Shown piece by piece: positions 11,001 through 20,600 of a stretch of DNA of 64,000 nt. The notes under the pieces were generated by a model that was not told the DNA's origin, did not search any database, and was given only the letters and a program-made list of their open reading frames with translations. This DNA is from Closterium sp. Naga37s-1 (taxonomy: Eukaryota > Streptophyta > Zygnematophyceae > Desmidiales > Closteriaceae). How positions within the stretch are numbered: position 1 is the first letter of the stretch; every line of letters starts with the position of its first letter. Where the stretch lies: contig CANJKZ010000008.1 in assembly GCA_947471745.1 (NCBI GenBank), forward strand, positions 4,529,501 through 4,593,500. Direction: 5' to 3'. The translations under genes and the position numbers were made by a program.

Positions 11001-12945
11001 GGAGACCCGGATGCTCCAGACATCCCGACCCCGCGCTCTTACGCTGAGGCGATCGCGGGTGAGTACTCCTCTCAGTGGCAGTCAGCCATGGATGCAGAGA
11101 TGGCATCCTGGAAGTCCACTGGCACTTACGTCGACGAGGTTCCCCCTCCTGGGGCGAACATTGTCAGTGGCATGTGGATTTTCAGGGTGAAGCCGCCGCC
11201 GGGTTCCCCGCCTGTCTTCAAGGCTCGTTACGTTGCTCGAGGCTTCAGTCAGCGAGAGGGAGTAGACTTCTTTCAGACATTCTCCCCCACCCCGAAGATG
11301 ACCACTCTTCGGGAGCTACTGCACGTTTCTGCTCAGCGTGACTACGAGCTTCACTCTCTTGACTTCAGCACAGCTTTCTTGCAGGGCAGCCTGCACGAGG
11401 AGATCTGGCTGCGCCGCCCTCCTGGCTTCACTGGGTCGTTTCCTCTTGGTACCCAGTGGAGCCTCCGGCAGCCGGTCTACGGTCTCCGCCAGGCGCCACG
11501 TGAGTGGCACGACACACTGAGGACTACTCTTGCGGCACTTGGGTTCACGCCTTCTACTGCTGACCCGTCACTGTTTTTGCGCACCGACACTTCGCTGCCG
11601 CCGTTCTACATCCTCGTGTATGTCGACGACTTGGTCTTTGCCACTGCTAACACTGAGGCTCTCGCCCACGTGAAGTCCGAGCTGCAGAAGAGACACACGT
11701 GCACAGACCTGGATGAACTGCGCAGCTACCTTGGCTTGCAGATCACCCGGGACAGAGCACGCCGCACCATCACACTGACTCAGTCACACATGGTGCAGCA
11801 GGTCCTTCAGCGCTTCGGCTTCACCTGGTCCTCAGCACAGGCCACTCCTCTGGCTATAGGTCACTCGCTCTCAGCTCTGCCTTCGGATGAGTCCGTAGAG
11901 CCGAGTGGTCCTTACCCAGAGCTAGTTGGTTGCCTCATGTACCTGATGACTTGCACTCGTCCTGACCTAGCATACCCTCTTGGCCTTCTGGCCCGCTATG
12001 TGGCTCCTGGCAGGCACCGAAAGGTGCACTGGGATGCTGCAAAGAGGGTATTGCGCTACTTGTGCAGTACATCGGGCATGGGGCTCGTGCTTGGAGGAGG
12101 GAGCCCAGTTGTTCTCACTGGGCACTCAGACGCTTCTTGGGTTGACGACCAGGCTACTCAGCGGTCGTCACAGGGTTACACCTTCAGCCTTGGCTCTGGC
12201 TCAGTTTCTTGGCGTTCTACACGTTCGTCTTCAGTTCTCAGCTCCAGTTGTGAGGCTGAGATCTACGCCACAGCCATGGCTGCACAGGAGTTACGCTGGC
12301 TCACCTACCTACTGACCGACCTGGGAGAGCGGCCTCGTTCTCCTCCAGTGCTGTACGTCGACAACAAGGCTGCCATTGCCTTGTGTGAGGAGCACAGACT
12401 GGAGCACAGGACGAAGCACATCGATCTACGTTACTTTCTGGCTCGAGAGTTGCAGCAGCGTGGTCAGCTTCGTCTGCGTTTTGTGGCCTCTCAGGCCAAC
12501 ACTGCTGATATATTCACCAAGGCACTTCAGTCTGGTGATCATCAGCGTTTCTGCACTTTGCTAGGACTTGTGCTCACTTTTCCTCACTTGTTGTAGACCT
12601 TGCCTGTACTGTGATGTATATATCTATACCTGCATACTTGCTAGACATAGATCACTATGATGTTTGTACTATATATATGCCTCTGCATGTGAACTGGCCT
12701 TGTGGTCCTTTGCTTGTGCTCAGAGTGTGTGGTGACATTGTGATCCACCCTGAGCTTGCTTTGGTTTTCTTGACTGGTCCTGTGACCCCTTGTTCTCCCC
12801 CACTTAGCCTATGGGGGTGTGTCAAACATTATATATGTTTTTGTTGTGTAGGCTACAGTGGGTTAGCCTTTAGGGGGTACATTTCACTAGGGTTTCCTAC
12901 TTGTACTCCAACAACTTTCTAGTTCAACACTTCTTGTTTCTGACA
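8070..12945 (+). mobile_element. Copia-2: Ty1/copia fragment with 3' LTR, 5' end missing
   Basis: Homology to the other Copia copies starts abruptly at about 8070, inside the end of gag. The leader, 5' LTR and most of gag are absent. Parts: protease LDSGAS (about 8300), pre-integrase HHRLGHPS (about 8740), integrase core (about 8930-9270), low-complexity linker (about 9760-10430), reverse transcriptase with YVDD (about 11620), RNase H (about 12120-12590), polypurine tract (12808-12819) and 3' LTR. Closest to Copia-1 in the coding parts and LTR start. It looks broken, with a few breaks besides the missing 5' end. It lies between gene Y and the WRKY exon, both of which lack their 5' parts. Confidence 0.93.
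12820..12945 (+). repeat. 3' LTR of Copia-2 (126 bp)
   Basis: Starts TGTCAAAC after the polypurine tract and ends TTTCTGACA. It aligns end to end with the 132-bp LTR of Copia-1. The right border is inferred from the CTGACA terminus found in other LTRs of the window. Confidence 0.75.
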
Positions 12946-13165
12946 TGTGTCCCACAGTAGGCTATTTGCTGACAAAAAGGCCTACCAGTACTGGCAGTAG
13001 TAGCAGCAGTAGTAGCAGTTGCAACTGACATTTTGCTAGTAGTATTAGCAGCGCCGCCTCTCAGTTTGGCAAGATGTCCTTCTGCAACGAATGTGGGACA
13101 GATGTCATCGTTCTTTTCTGAGTCTTCTAATCTCATGCTGCAACAACATCCGTTGGTGCATGCAG

Positions 13166-14096
13166 GCTGTACTTCGTGTGCGCGTCGAAGCCAATGACAG
13201 GCTGCCTGGCAAAGAAGACGGAAGACCGCGTTGCTGGAGAGGCCAGGCAGCGCCGCTCAAACAGCACCTCCGGGCTGAGGCATCATGGCGCAGGAACCAA
13301 CTCAAAGGCCACATTTAGAGGCAGCACTGCTACAGGGGCTGCAGCTGCAGTAGGAGTGTGGAAAGATGAGGAGGTGACTGACAGTGTGGAGATGCCAAGG
13401 ACTGAGATGCGTGTGGTGGTGAGGACAGTATACCACGGCTCACACAACCACCCGCCGCCACCTCCCGATGCTTCTACAACTGGCCTCCTTCGCTCCTCTT
13501 CCCCCTGCCCTGCTGCTGAGACTTGCGCTTCCGCTACAACTCTCGCTCCTGTTGCTCCCGGTCCTGCTGCTACAGCATGGACCCCTGCTTCTGCATCGCC
13601 TCCTGCTGCAGCAGGTGAGACTGCTACAGCCTGTGTGTCTGCATCGCCTCCTGTTGCAGCCTGCACATCTGCTACAGCCTGCACATGTCCTCCTGCTGCT
13701 GCCGCTACAACCTGTGCTCCTGCTCCTGCTGCGCTTCCCTTTCCTGCTATATCTTCCACTCCTCCTTTGAGCCAGTCATCAGCTACATCATCATTTTCTC
13801 CTGCTACATCATCATTCCCTCCTGCTACATCACCATTCCCTCCTGCGACATCACCACTCCCTCCTGCTAGATCACCACTCCCTCCTGCTACATCACCATT
13901 CCCTCCTTCTGCATCACCATTCTATCCTGCTACATCCTGTGGTCCTCTCACAACCAGTGCATCTGTTACAACCTGTGCTCTAGCTTCTTTCTCATCCTGC
14001 TATAACCAGCACTCCCGTTGGTGCTACAACCTGTATCCCTGCTGCTACTACGCTTCCCCCCTTCACTACGACCTTCCTTCCGGATATGAGCTGTAA
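13166..14096 (+). CDS. WRKY-type zinc-finger exon, 5' exon(s) missing
   Basis: A splice acceptor (tgcag, 13161-13165) opens an exon reading LYFVCASKPMTGCLAKK and then VVVRTVYHGSHNHPPPP. This is the second half of a WRKY domain: two zinc Cys (codons at 13179 and 13203), the GC-AKK turn, and the HNH ligands (13443-13451) preceded by the TVYHG strand. The acceptor falls in phase 2 inside what would be the Arg codon, the place of the conserved intron in many plant WRKY genes. WRKY proteins bind W-box promoter DNA in the nucleus. Oddities: 79 residues separate the second Cys from the first His, against about 22-23 in the family, so there is a roughly 56-residue insertion or an unrecognised intron. 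No WRKYGQK exon is seen upstream, where Copia-2 lies. The rest of the frame is Pro/Ser/Thr/Ala-rich with short SPFPPAT-type repeats. It is probably a remnant of a transcription-factor gene. Confidence 0.7.
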
Positions 14097-14211
14097 TCAG
14101 GATGCCACACGTTCTTTGACATGTGGAGCCACCATCCCCTTCCCCGGCCTCAGCATCCGACCAGTCCCTTTATCAGATTCTCAAACGCAGCCTTTTAACG
14201 CTCCTCCTTAA

Positions 14212-15990
14212 TTGCCTTTCAAAAAGTTATATCTGCCGTGTCACCCTTCTGATAGTTCCACGCCTCCTCCTCCTCCATTTCCTCCGCTGCTAGATCCTGC
14301 ACGCTCCCGCATGGCTCGCGAAGCGCCACACGCTTCCCAGCCTTCATTCAATCGAGTCAACGACTCAATGTATACAGGAACTGATCAAGCTCGTCCCATG
14401 GTTCAGGATCCATCAGCCTCCACGCATGGGAACCAACAACCGCATGCTTCTAATTGCGTGGGTTTCCAGGAGCGCTGGCGTCACCAGCAGGAGCAACCGC
14501 AGCAGCAGCAAATTCTGCAGTACCACCAGCCGCAGCCCAGAACAGAGCCGTGGCAGCATCAGCCACAGCCACATCAGCAGCAACACCAACAGTACCACTA
14601 TCAACCACAGCAACACCAGCTGTACCACTGTCAACCGCAGCAACACGAGCCGTACCACTATCAACAGCAACAGCAGCGCCACCTGCAGCAGCAACAAAAG
14701 TCACCGCCGCCGCCGCATCAGCAGCAGCATCAACAGCAGCATCAGCAGCAGCATCAGCATCAAGACCAGCATCATCAGCAGCATCAACATCAGCATCAAG
14801 ACCAGCATCAGCATCAACATCAACATCAGCATCAAGACCAGCATCAGCATCAGCATCAACATCAGCATCAAGACCAGCATCAGCATCAGCATCAACATCA
14901 GCATCAAGACCAACATCAGCATCAACATCAGCTTCAAGACCAGCATCAGCATCAGCATCAACATCAGCATCAAGAACAGCATCAACATTAGCATCAACAT
15001 CAGCATCAAGACCAGCATCAGGATCAGCAACTGCATCAACAACCACAGCCTCAGACGCCCCAAATGTTCCTCTGCACGGATCTTTCCCAGGAGACTCCAA
15101 CAACCACCACTGGTGTAACCACCAGCGGCATAACCACCACTGTCGTAACCACCATTGGCGTAACAATGTGTGAACCTCACGCTGCAGGCCCTACTGCCAA
15201 CCTGCTCCCTTTTGAGAGTCAAAATGCGATGCTGCAAAGTGCAGACACCAGTGCATTCGGCTATGTCGCAGCAGCCACCAGCTATCAACAAGTCCCCAGG
15301 AGAATCGAGCCGGTTGAGTACAGCTGGTCATGTCAACCTCTCCTCACTACTGACAGCTCACCACCACTCATCCCTGTCTCAACCCCACCGATACTGGCAA
15401 CTTCCCGTGTAACCACCACCAATCCTGGGGTTACCACCTGTAGCTGTAACCCTGGTGCTGGTACGTTGTGTCTTTTGGTGGAACAAGCTGATATGGATGG
15501 CATAGCTGCATGTGATAGAGATCGTTGGGCGGCTTGCGATGCATGGGACGTCAAGCCAAACACGGCATGTGATAAGCAGACTGCAGCTGATGAATTGTGT
15601 TACTCCCTTCTGCATTGTTCCCAGCACCAGCAGCAGCAGCAGCATCTTCAACTGGAGCAGCGGCAGCAGCAGCAGCCCTACCAGTATCAGTAAATTCCAC
15701 TGGAGCAGCAGCAGCTGTTGGAGCCATATCATCATAATCAGCAGCAGCAGCAGCAGCAGCAGCAGTTAGAGCCGAATCGTCAGCAGCAGCAGCCACAGCC
15801 GCCACAGCAACAGCGGCAACAGCAGCAGCCAGGTGCTTACGTGGCAGATTATGCGTGCAACGCCGGTCCCTGCCGAAGCAGCAGCACTCCCATACCCGGC
15901 CCTCCCAAGCTGACCGGCCTTCCTACAGGCCACACTACTCTGCATGGCCCGCATGCAAGCGCAGGGTCCCAGAGAAGAATTCCTGATTGA
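14212..15990 (+). CDS. Gln/His-rich low-complexity coding stretch, possible later exons of the WRKY-type gene
   Basis: Long open frames on the strand of the WRKY exon: 14212-14991 (Pro then Gln/His-rich), 15064-15693 (starts less biased, ends Gln-rich) and 15718-15990 (Gln-rich). Gln-rich tails are common in activation domains, and the position downstream of the WRKY exon is suggestive, but exon borders are not clear. The CAG/CAT-rich stretch stays open in several frames, so openness alone proves little. No domain is recognised. The 14097-14211 gap shows no gene. Confidence 0.35.
14700..15040 (+). repeat. CAGCAT/CAACAT hexanucleotide-like microsatellite
   Basis: Repeated CAGCAT, CAACAT and CAAGAC triplet pairs with a longer period of about 42-48 bp set by CAAGACCAG. 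It codes for Gln-His runs in one frame. Confidence 0.9.
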
Positions 15991-17336
15991 ACAACACATG
16001 CACTCACGAGCACGGGTGCACAGTCAAGCCTCCAGGATGGTGGTAGTCACACCGACACATGCCAACTGAATAGGGTTGACAGCAAGGGTATGACTGTGGG
16101 GAGCACGAGCTGTTGCTCCATGGACTCATGCATGCATGCGTCCGTTCCAGATGCATGCTTGGATGACCTTTTCCTCATGCCGGATGACTCTGGGGTTGGG
16201 AACGGTAGCGTTGGCATTCAAAGGAGTGATGATTCGGAAAGAGGTCGTGCCGGCTGCACAGAAATGCAGCAGAGATGCTGACTATGGTGTGTTTGACTGC
16301 AATCAGGAGATGCGGTGTGCTGGGCAGAGGGGCTGGGTGAAACGTCGTTCGCACTCACACCCATAATCTTAAGTCTGGTTCATTGTGACTTGTTATGTTA
16401 TTACCAGCTACCGACAGTCTGTCATGCTAATGGTAGCGTATGTTATTGATAAGGCGCTCAAGATATTACTACAGTATATGCTAATGTGGTACAGCATTAG
16501 GAGGTAGTGGAAAGGCTTCTTGAGCCAGGCCAGATGTGGGCTTCAGTTCGGGTACTAATCTATTTATGTATTCATTCATTTTATATCTAGTACGGTATAT
16601 ATATACATGTATCATCAGCCTTTGTGCCATCCCAGGTGGAAATCTCCTCCTCCCCCTCCCCCCCTCCTCCCCTCCCCATCCCAGGTTCAATCAAAAGCAG
16701 GACTAAATGGTGGATGTGGTGTTGGTGTTGCTCCTTTGGCCCAGAAGGCTGCCTGTGCCTTCAGGTGGGTGTGGTGCGTTTAGCAACATCTATGCAGGAG
16801 GCCATATGAAGGCCATACTACTAGCGTAACATGTACCATATCATACGTATGCAAGCAGCCAGCATGCCCCTATTAATCCACTCCGCTGCGCCAAGGCAAT
16901 CAGAAACACTCTATAACGGCCAAACAAGCACCACAATTCCCCACAGCAAAACTGTTGTGTTAATGAAGGCAATATTGTACACAGATTACAAATGTAGAAT
17001 ACATAAGCCATAACATGTGCTAAAGGAGGCCTTCCATAACAATCCTCTGGCTGCGAAAGCCACTCACAACACAATGCCAGCCAAGGGCCCAGGCTGCAAT
17101 AATCTGGTCAAATTATTCCCCACTCACTGCGCTCTGAATGACCGATGAGAGATGCAAAAACGTGGTATATTCCGTTTCCACTCTAAGCAGACACGCCAAC
17201 ACAACACAATGTCTACCCCTCCAGGCTTCGCATCACACAAGGAAGCAAGGAAGGAAGGACATGCCAATTCTGGCACGATTACCACCACCAACCAACCCAC
17301 ATGCACACAACCTTTTGAGGCGCCTCGAAGCACTCG
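15991..17336. other. Gene-poor stretch between the WRKY-type region and gene X
   Basis: No gene recognised. An AT-rich part around 16380-16620 contains TATATATATA-like sequence. A short open frame at 16090-16281 (+) with an acidic DDLFLMPDDSG segment could be a C-terminal exon of the upstream gene but cannot be supported further. Confidence 0.4.
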
Positions 17337-17660
17337 TTCACTCCTACCTCCGCGTGCAGATGCTCAGCCCCACGTACAACCTGGTATCATTGTTGCACAC
17401 ATACCCATTGTTCAGCTCCGCCAACTTCACATGAAAGGCACTCCTATCGGCGTGTGCAGAGGCTCAGCACCACGTACAGCAACCTATCTTTGTTGCACAC
17501 ATACCCGCAATTCAGCTCCGCCATCTGACGTTTCTTTCCCAACCACGGACCCGCTAAGCCTGTCTGCTACCTCCGCGTGCAGAGGCTCAGCCCCACATAC
17601 AGCCTATCATTGTTGCACACATATTCATTGTTCAGCCCAGCCATCTTCCGCTTCCTCCCC
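17337..17660 (-). repeat. Three extra copies of the last-exon 3' half of gene X
   Basis: Copies at about 17571-17660, 17443-17530 and 17337-17430 each repeat the end of the final LysM domain ([15 protein letters not shown]-like) through CTRR and a stop codon. They lie downstream of the complete final exon and are diverged from it and from each other. Confidence 0.85.
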
Positions 17661-17693
17661 AACAATTCTTTACAAGCCAACTAAGTGGACCTC

Positions 17694-20600
17694 CTACCTC
17701 CGCGTGCAGAGGCTCAGCCCAACATACAGCCTATCATTGTTGCACACGTATCCGTTGTTCAGCTCCGCCATCTTCCTCGCACTGTTCTGGAACTTGAGCG
17801 ATATGATGCGTGCACAGAAGTCCCCCCTCGTCACCGAGTAGAACGCCAGGCACCGCCGCTTCGTCACCGCCAGCTGGCGACCTCTCATTGGTTGGTCGGC
17901 GTGAGACGGGATGAGGGTTGGGAGGCGAGGCATGGAGGCTGGTGATGGGTGGGAGGTGGTGCTAAGGCCGAGCAATCTCCCTCGTGTTGGGAACGAAGAG
18001 GATGAGGGAGAGAAGGAGGAGGATGGAGAGGAGAGAGAGGAGGGGAGGAGCGGGGAAGTGGAGGGAAGCTCGCGGACTGAGCGAGGTTTGAGCGGACTGG
18101 ATGGATCCGCGAGGTATGCATCCACACACACCTGCGGTAGAGAGGATGGGCGTGGACGGTGTATCATTCATCAGGTGCATTCTAGGATGGATGGGTGCAT
18201 TTTAATGATGGGAAGATGGGGTGATTGCGCTTGGGGAACCAGCTAGGTAGGCATCCACACACACCTGCACGCAATCGCCACTCCAGCAATCTTCAGACAT
18301 AATTCTCAGGGAGCAGCAGTAGCGAAGCTAGGCTTAAAGCAAAAAAAAAACACAGCTAGTATTGTACTGTGTAAGACTAAGTGAATCCGCTAGGTAGACA
18401 TCCACACACACACACACACCTGCACGCCATCCCCTCACCTGCACGCCGTCGCCACTCCAGCCGAAGGCACCGCCCCCGACGGAGGGGAAGAGGCTGTCGC
18501 AGCCCACCCCCGGGTTGAGTGAGAAGAAGGCGGTTTGGTTGAGGGCGTAATCCTTCATGATGCTTTCACACGTGTCCCCTGACTATACGGTATACCATGC
18601 CGTGCACATGGGTAGCTTGGGTAGGTCGCTTCCACCGCTGCCCTTCGCCACGCATAGCTGCATTGAGGGGAAGGAGGAGAGGAAGAAGGCGGTTTGGTTG
18701 AGAGCATAGTCCTTCATGATGCTCTCACACATGTCCCCCGACTGTACGGTGTACCAATTCATGCACATGGGCAGTTTGGGCAGGTCCCCCCCCCCCCCGC
18801 TGCCCTTCGCCACACACAGCTGCATTAGGGGGAGAAAAAGGAGGGGAGAGAGATGAGGGGAGAAAAAAGAGGGGAGCGAGAAGGCTGGCACAAAATCAAG
18901 TTGGCACAAAATCAGGTTGGCTCAAAATCAGGTTAGCCTGAAAGCAGGGTAGCAGTGGGTTGAGCCCCACAAGCTGATCCAATGCCCACCCAAATGTGTC
19001 CGTCACACCATCGAGCACCGCACTCCACCGCATCCCACCTGCTGGTTCAAGCGGTGCTATCTGTGCAATTGATCCCCGGGTTGAGGGCCAGCAGATCGTC
19101 CACTGTGAGCCAGAAATTGTCGGCCACACCCCCGAGCATCGTACTGCACTGCACGTTACAGCACGGCAAGCTTGTGGTTGGAGTTCTCACGTGTTGGTTC
19201 ACGCACGGAGCGTTCCAGGCAGTGCTATCTGTGCAGTTGATCCCCGGGTTGATCTCCAGTAGATCATCCACTGTGAGCCAAAACGTGCTCACCACACCAC
19301 CGAGCACCGCACTGCACCACATTGCAGCGCATCTCACCTGCTGGTTTACGCACGGCGCGTTCCAGGCGGTGCTATCTGTGCAGTTGATCCCCGGGTTGAG
19401 CGCCAGCAGATCGTCCACTGTCAGCCAGAAATTGTCGGCCACGCATTCACACGTGTCCTGGGAAGTCCACGAGTAGTATAGCACACAGTGCACCGCCCCC
19501 ATGAGGGGCGGCGCCACGCTCACTTGCGTGTTGGCCGGGATGGTATAGCAGTGCTCCATATTCTGTGTGTGTGGGGTGGAGTGGGGCGCGGTGGGGTGGG
19601 GTGGGGTGGGGTGGGTCGGGTGGGTGAGTGGGAGGTGTGGGATGGGGTGGTTAAGGTGAGGAGAACGCAGGTGCACCATCCCCGGTGGGTGCGGTTGGAT
19701 GGGGTGGACTGGGGCGGACTGGGGTGGACTGGGGTGGGATGGTCTGTGAGTTACACCAGCGACCAGTCCACGAGTAGTAGAGCATACAGTGCACCGCCCC
19801 CATGAGGGGCGGAGCCACGCTCACTTGCTTGTTGGCCGGGATGGTATAGCAGTGCTCCATGATCTGTGTGTTGGGTGGGATGGACTGGGGTGCGGTGGGG
19901 TGCGGTGGAGTGGGGTGGGGTGGGGTGGGGTGGGGTGGGTGAGTGGGAAGTGTGAGGTGTGGGAGAGGCTGGTTGAAGTGAGGAGAATAGGAGGTATTCA
20001 GCAGCCCAAACGTGCGAAAGAGCTGGTAGATGAGCGGAATGAAGGGGTGAAGGAACAAGCTAGCAGCTCAGAAGGGGGAAGGGGTGAAGTCGCGTCAAGA
20101 GGAAAGACTCACCAGCTGCAGGTTCTGAGCGAGGAAGGCCTCCTCTGTGAGGCCGTAGAGCTGGTAGACGAGATGAGTGAAGGGGCGAGGGAACAGGCTG
20201 GCAGCTCAAAAGGTAGATGAAACGGGTCACTAGAGAGAGAGAGAGAGAGAGCTCACCAGCTGCAGGTTCTGAGCGAGGAAGGCCTCTTCTGTGAGGCCGT
20301 AGAGCTGGTAGACGAGCGGGCAGTCAATGTCTATCGGGAAGGAGACGGTGTAGCTGGGGTAGATGGCTGTAGGGAGGGGGGTGGGTGGGGAAAGACGGGG
20401 GAGGTGGATAGAGGGGGAAAGACAGGAGGCCAGAGTTGGGGAATGGGGAAGACGAGCGGGCAGTCGATGCCTATTGGGAAGGAGACAGTGTAGCTCGGGT
20501 AGATGGCTGCAGAAAGGGGGGGTGGTGGGGGGGACATACGGTACGGGGTGGAGACGGAGAAAGACGTGAGAGGCTAGAGTTTGGGGGAATGAGCGGGCAG

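Larger units (their letters stand above)
17694..20366 (-). other. Four LysM domains of gene X (exons 10-13)
   Basis: Exon 10: [20 protein letters not shown] then FLAQNLQL. Exon 11: [17 protein letters not shown], then [10 protein letters not shown] and LALNPGINC. Exon 12: [19 protein letters not shown] and SLNPGVGC. Exon 13: Ser/Pro-rich spacer, then [18 protein letters not shown] and [12 protein letters not shown] before the stop. These match the LysM pattern Y-x-V-x2-G-D-x-C ... N-P-x-L. Each has paired Cys, as in secreted plant and fungal LysM proteins. Exon 11 is continuous where gene Y has an intron. Confidence 0.85.

Noticed and set aside
13230-13335. Possible intron inside the WRKY exon (GTTGCT to CTACAG)
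   Set aside because: Removing it puts the HNH part out of frame with the Cys part, so it was not used.
14700-15040. CAGCAT array as a CRISPR or regulatory array
   Set aside because: Simple microsatellite with no spacers; best explained as repeat-coded Gln/His.
18690-18818. Extra exon-12 copy as an additional true LysM exon
   Set aside because: It lacks the second half of the domain and has no donor; it runs directly into the next acceptor, so it is a duplicated exon edge.
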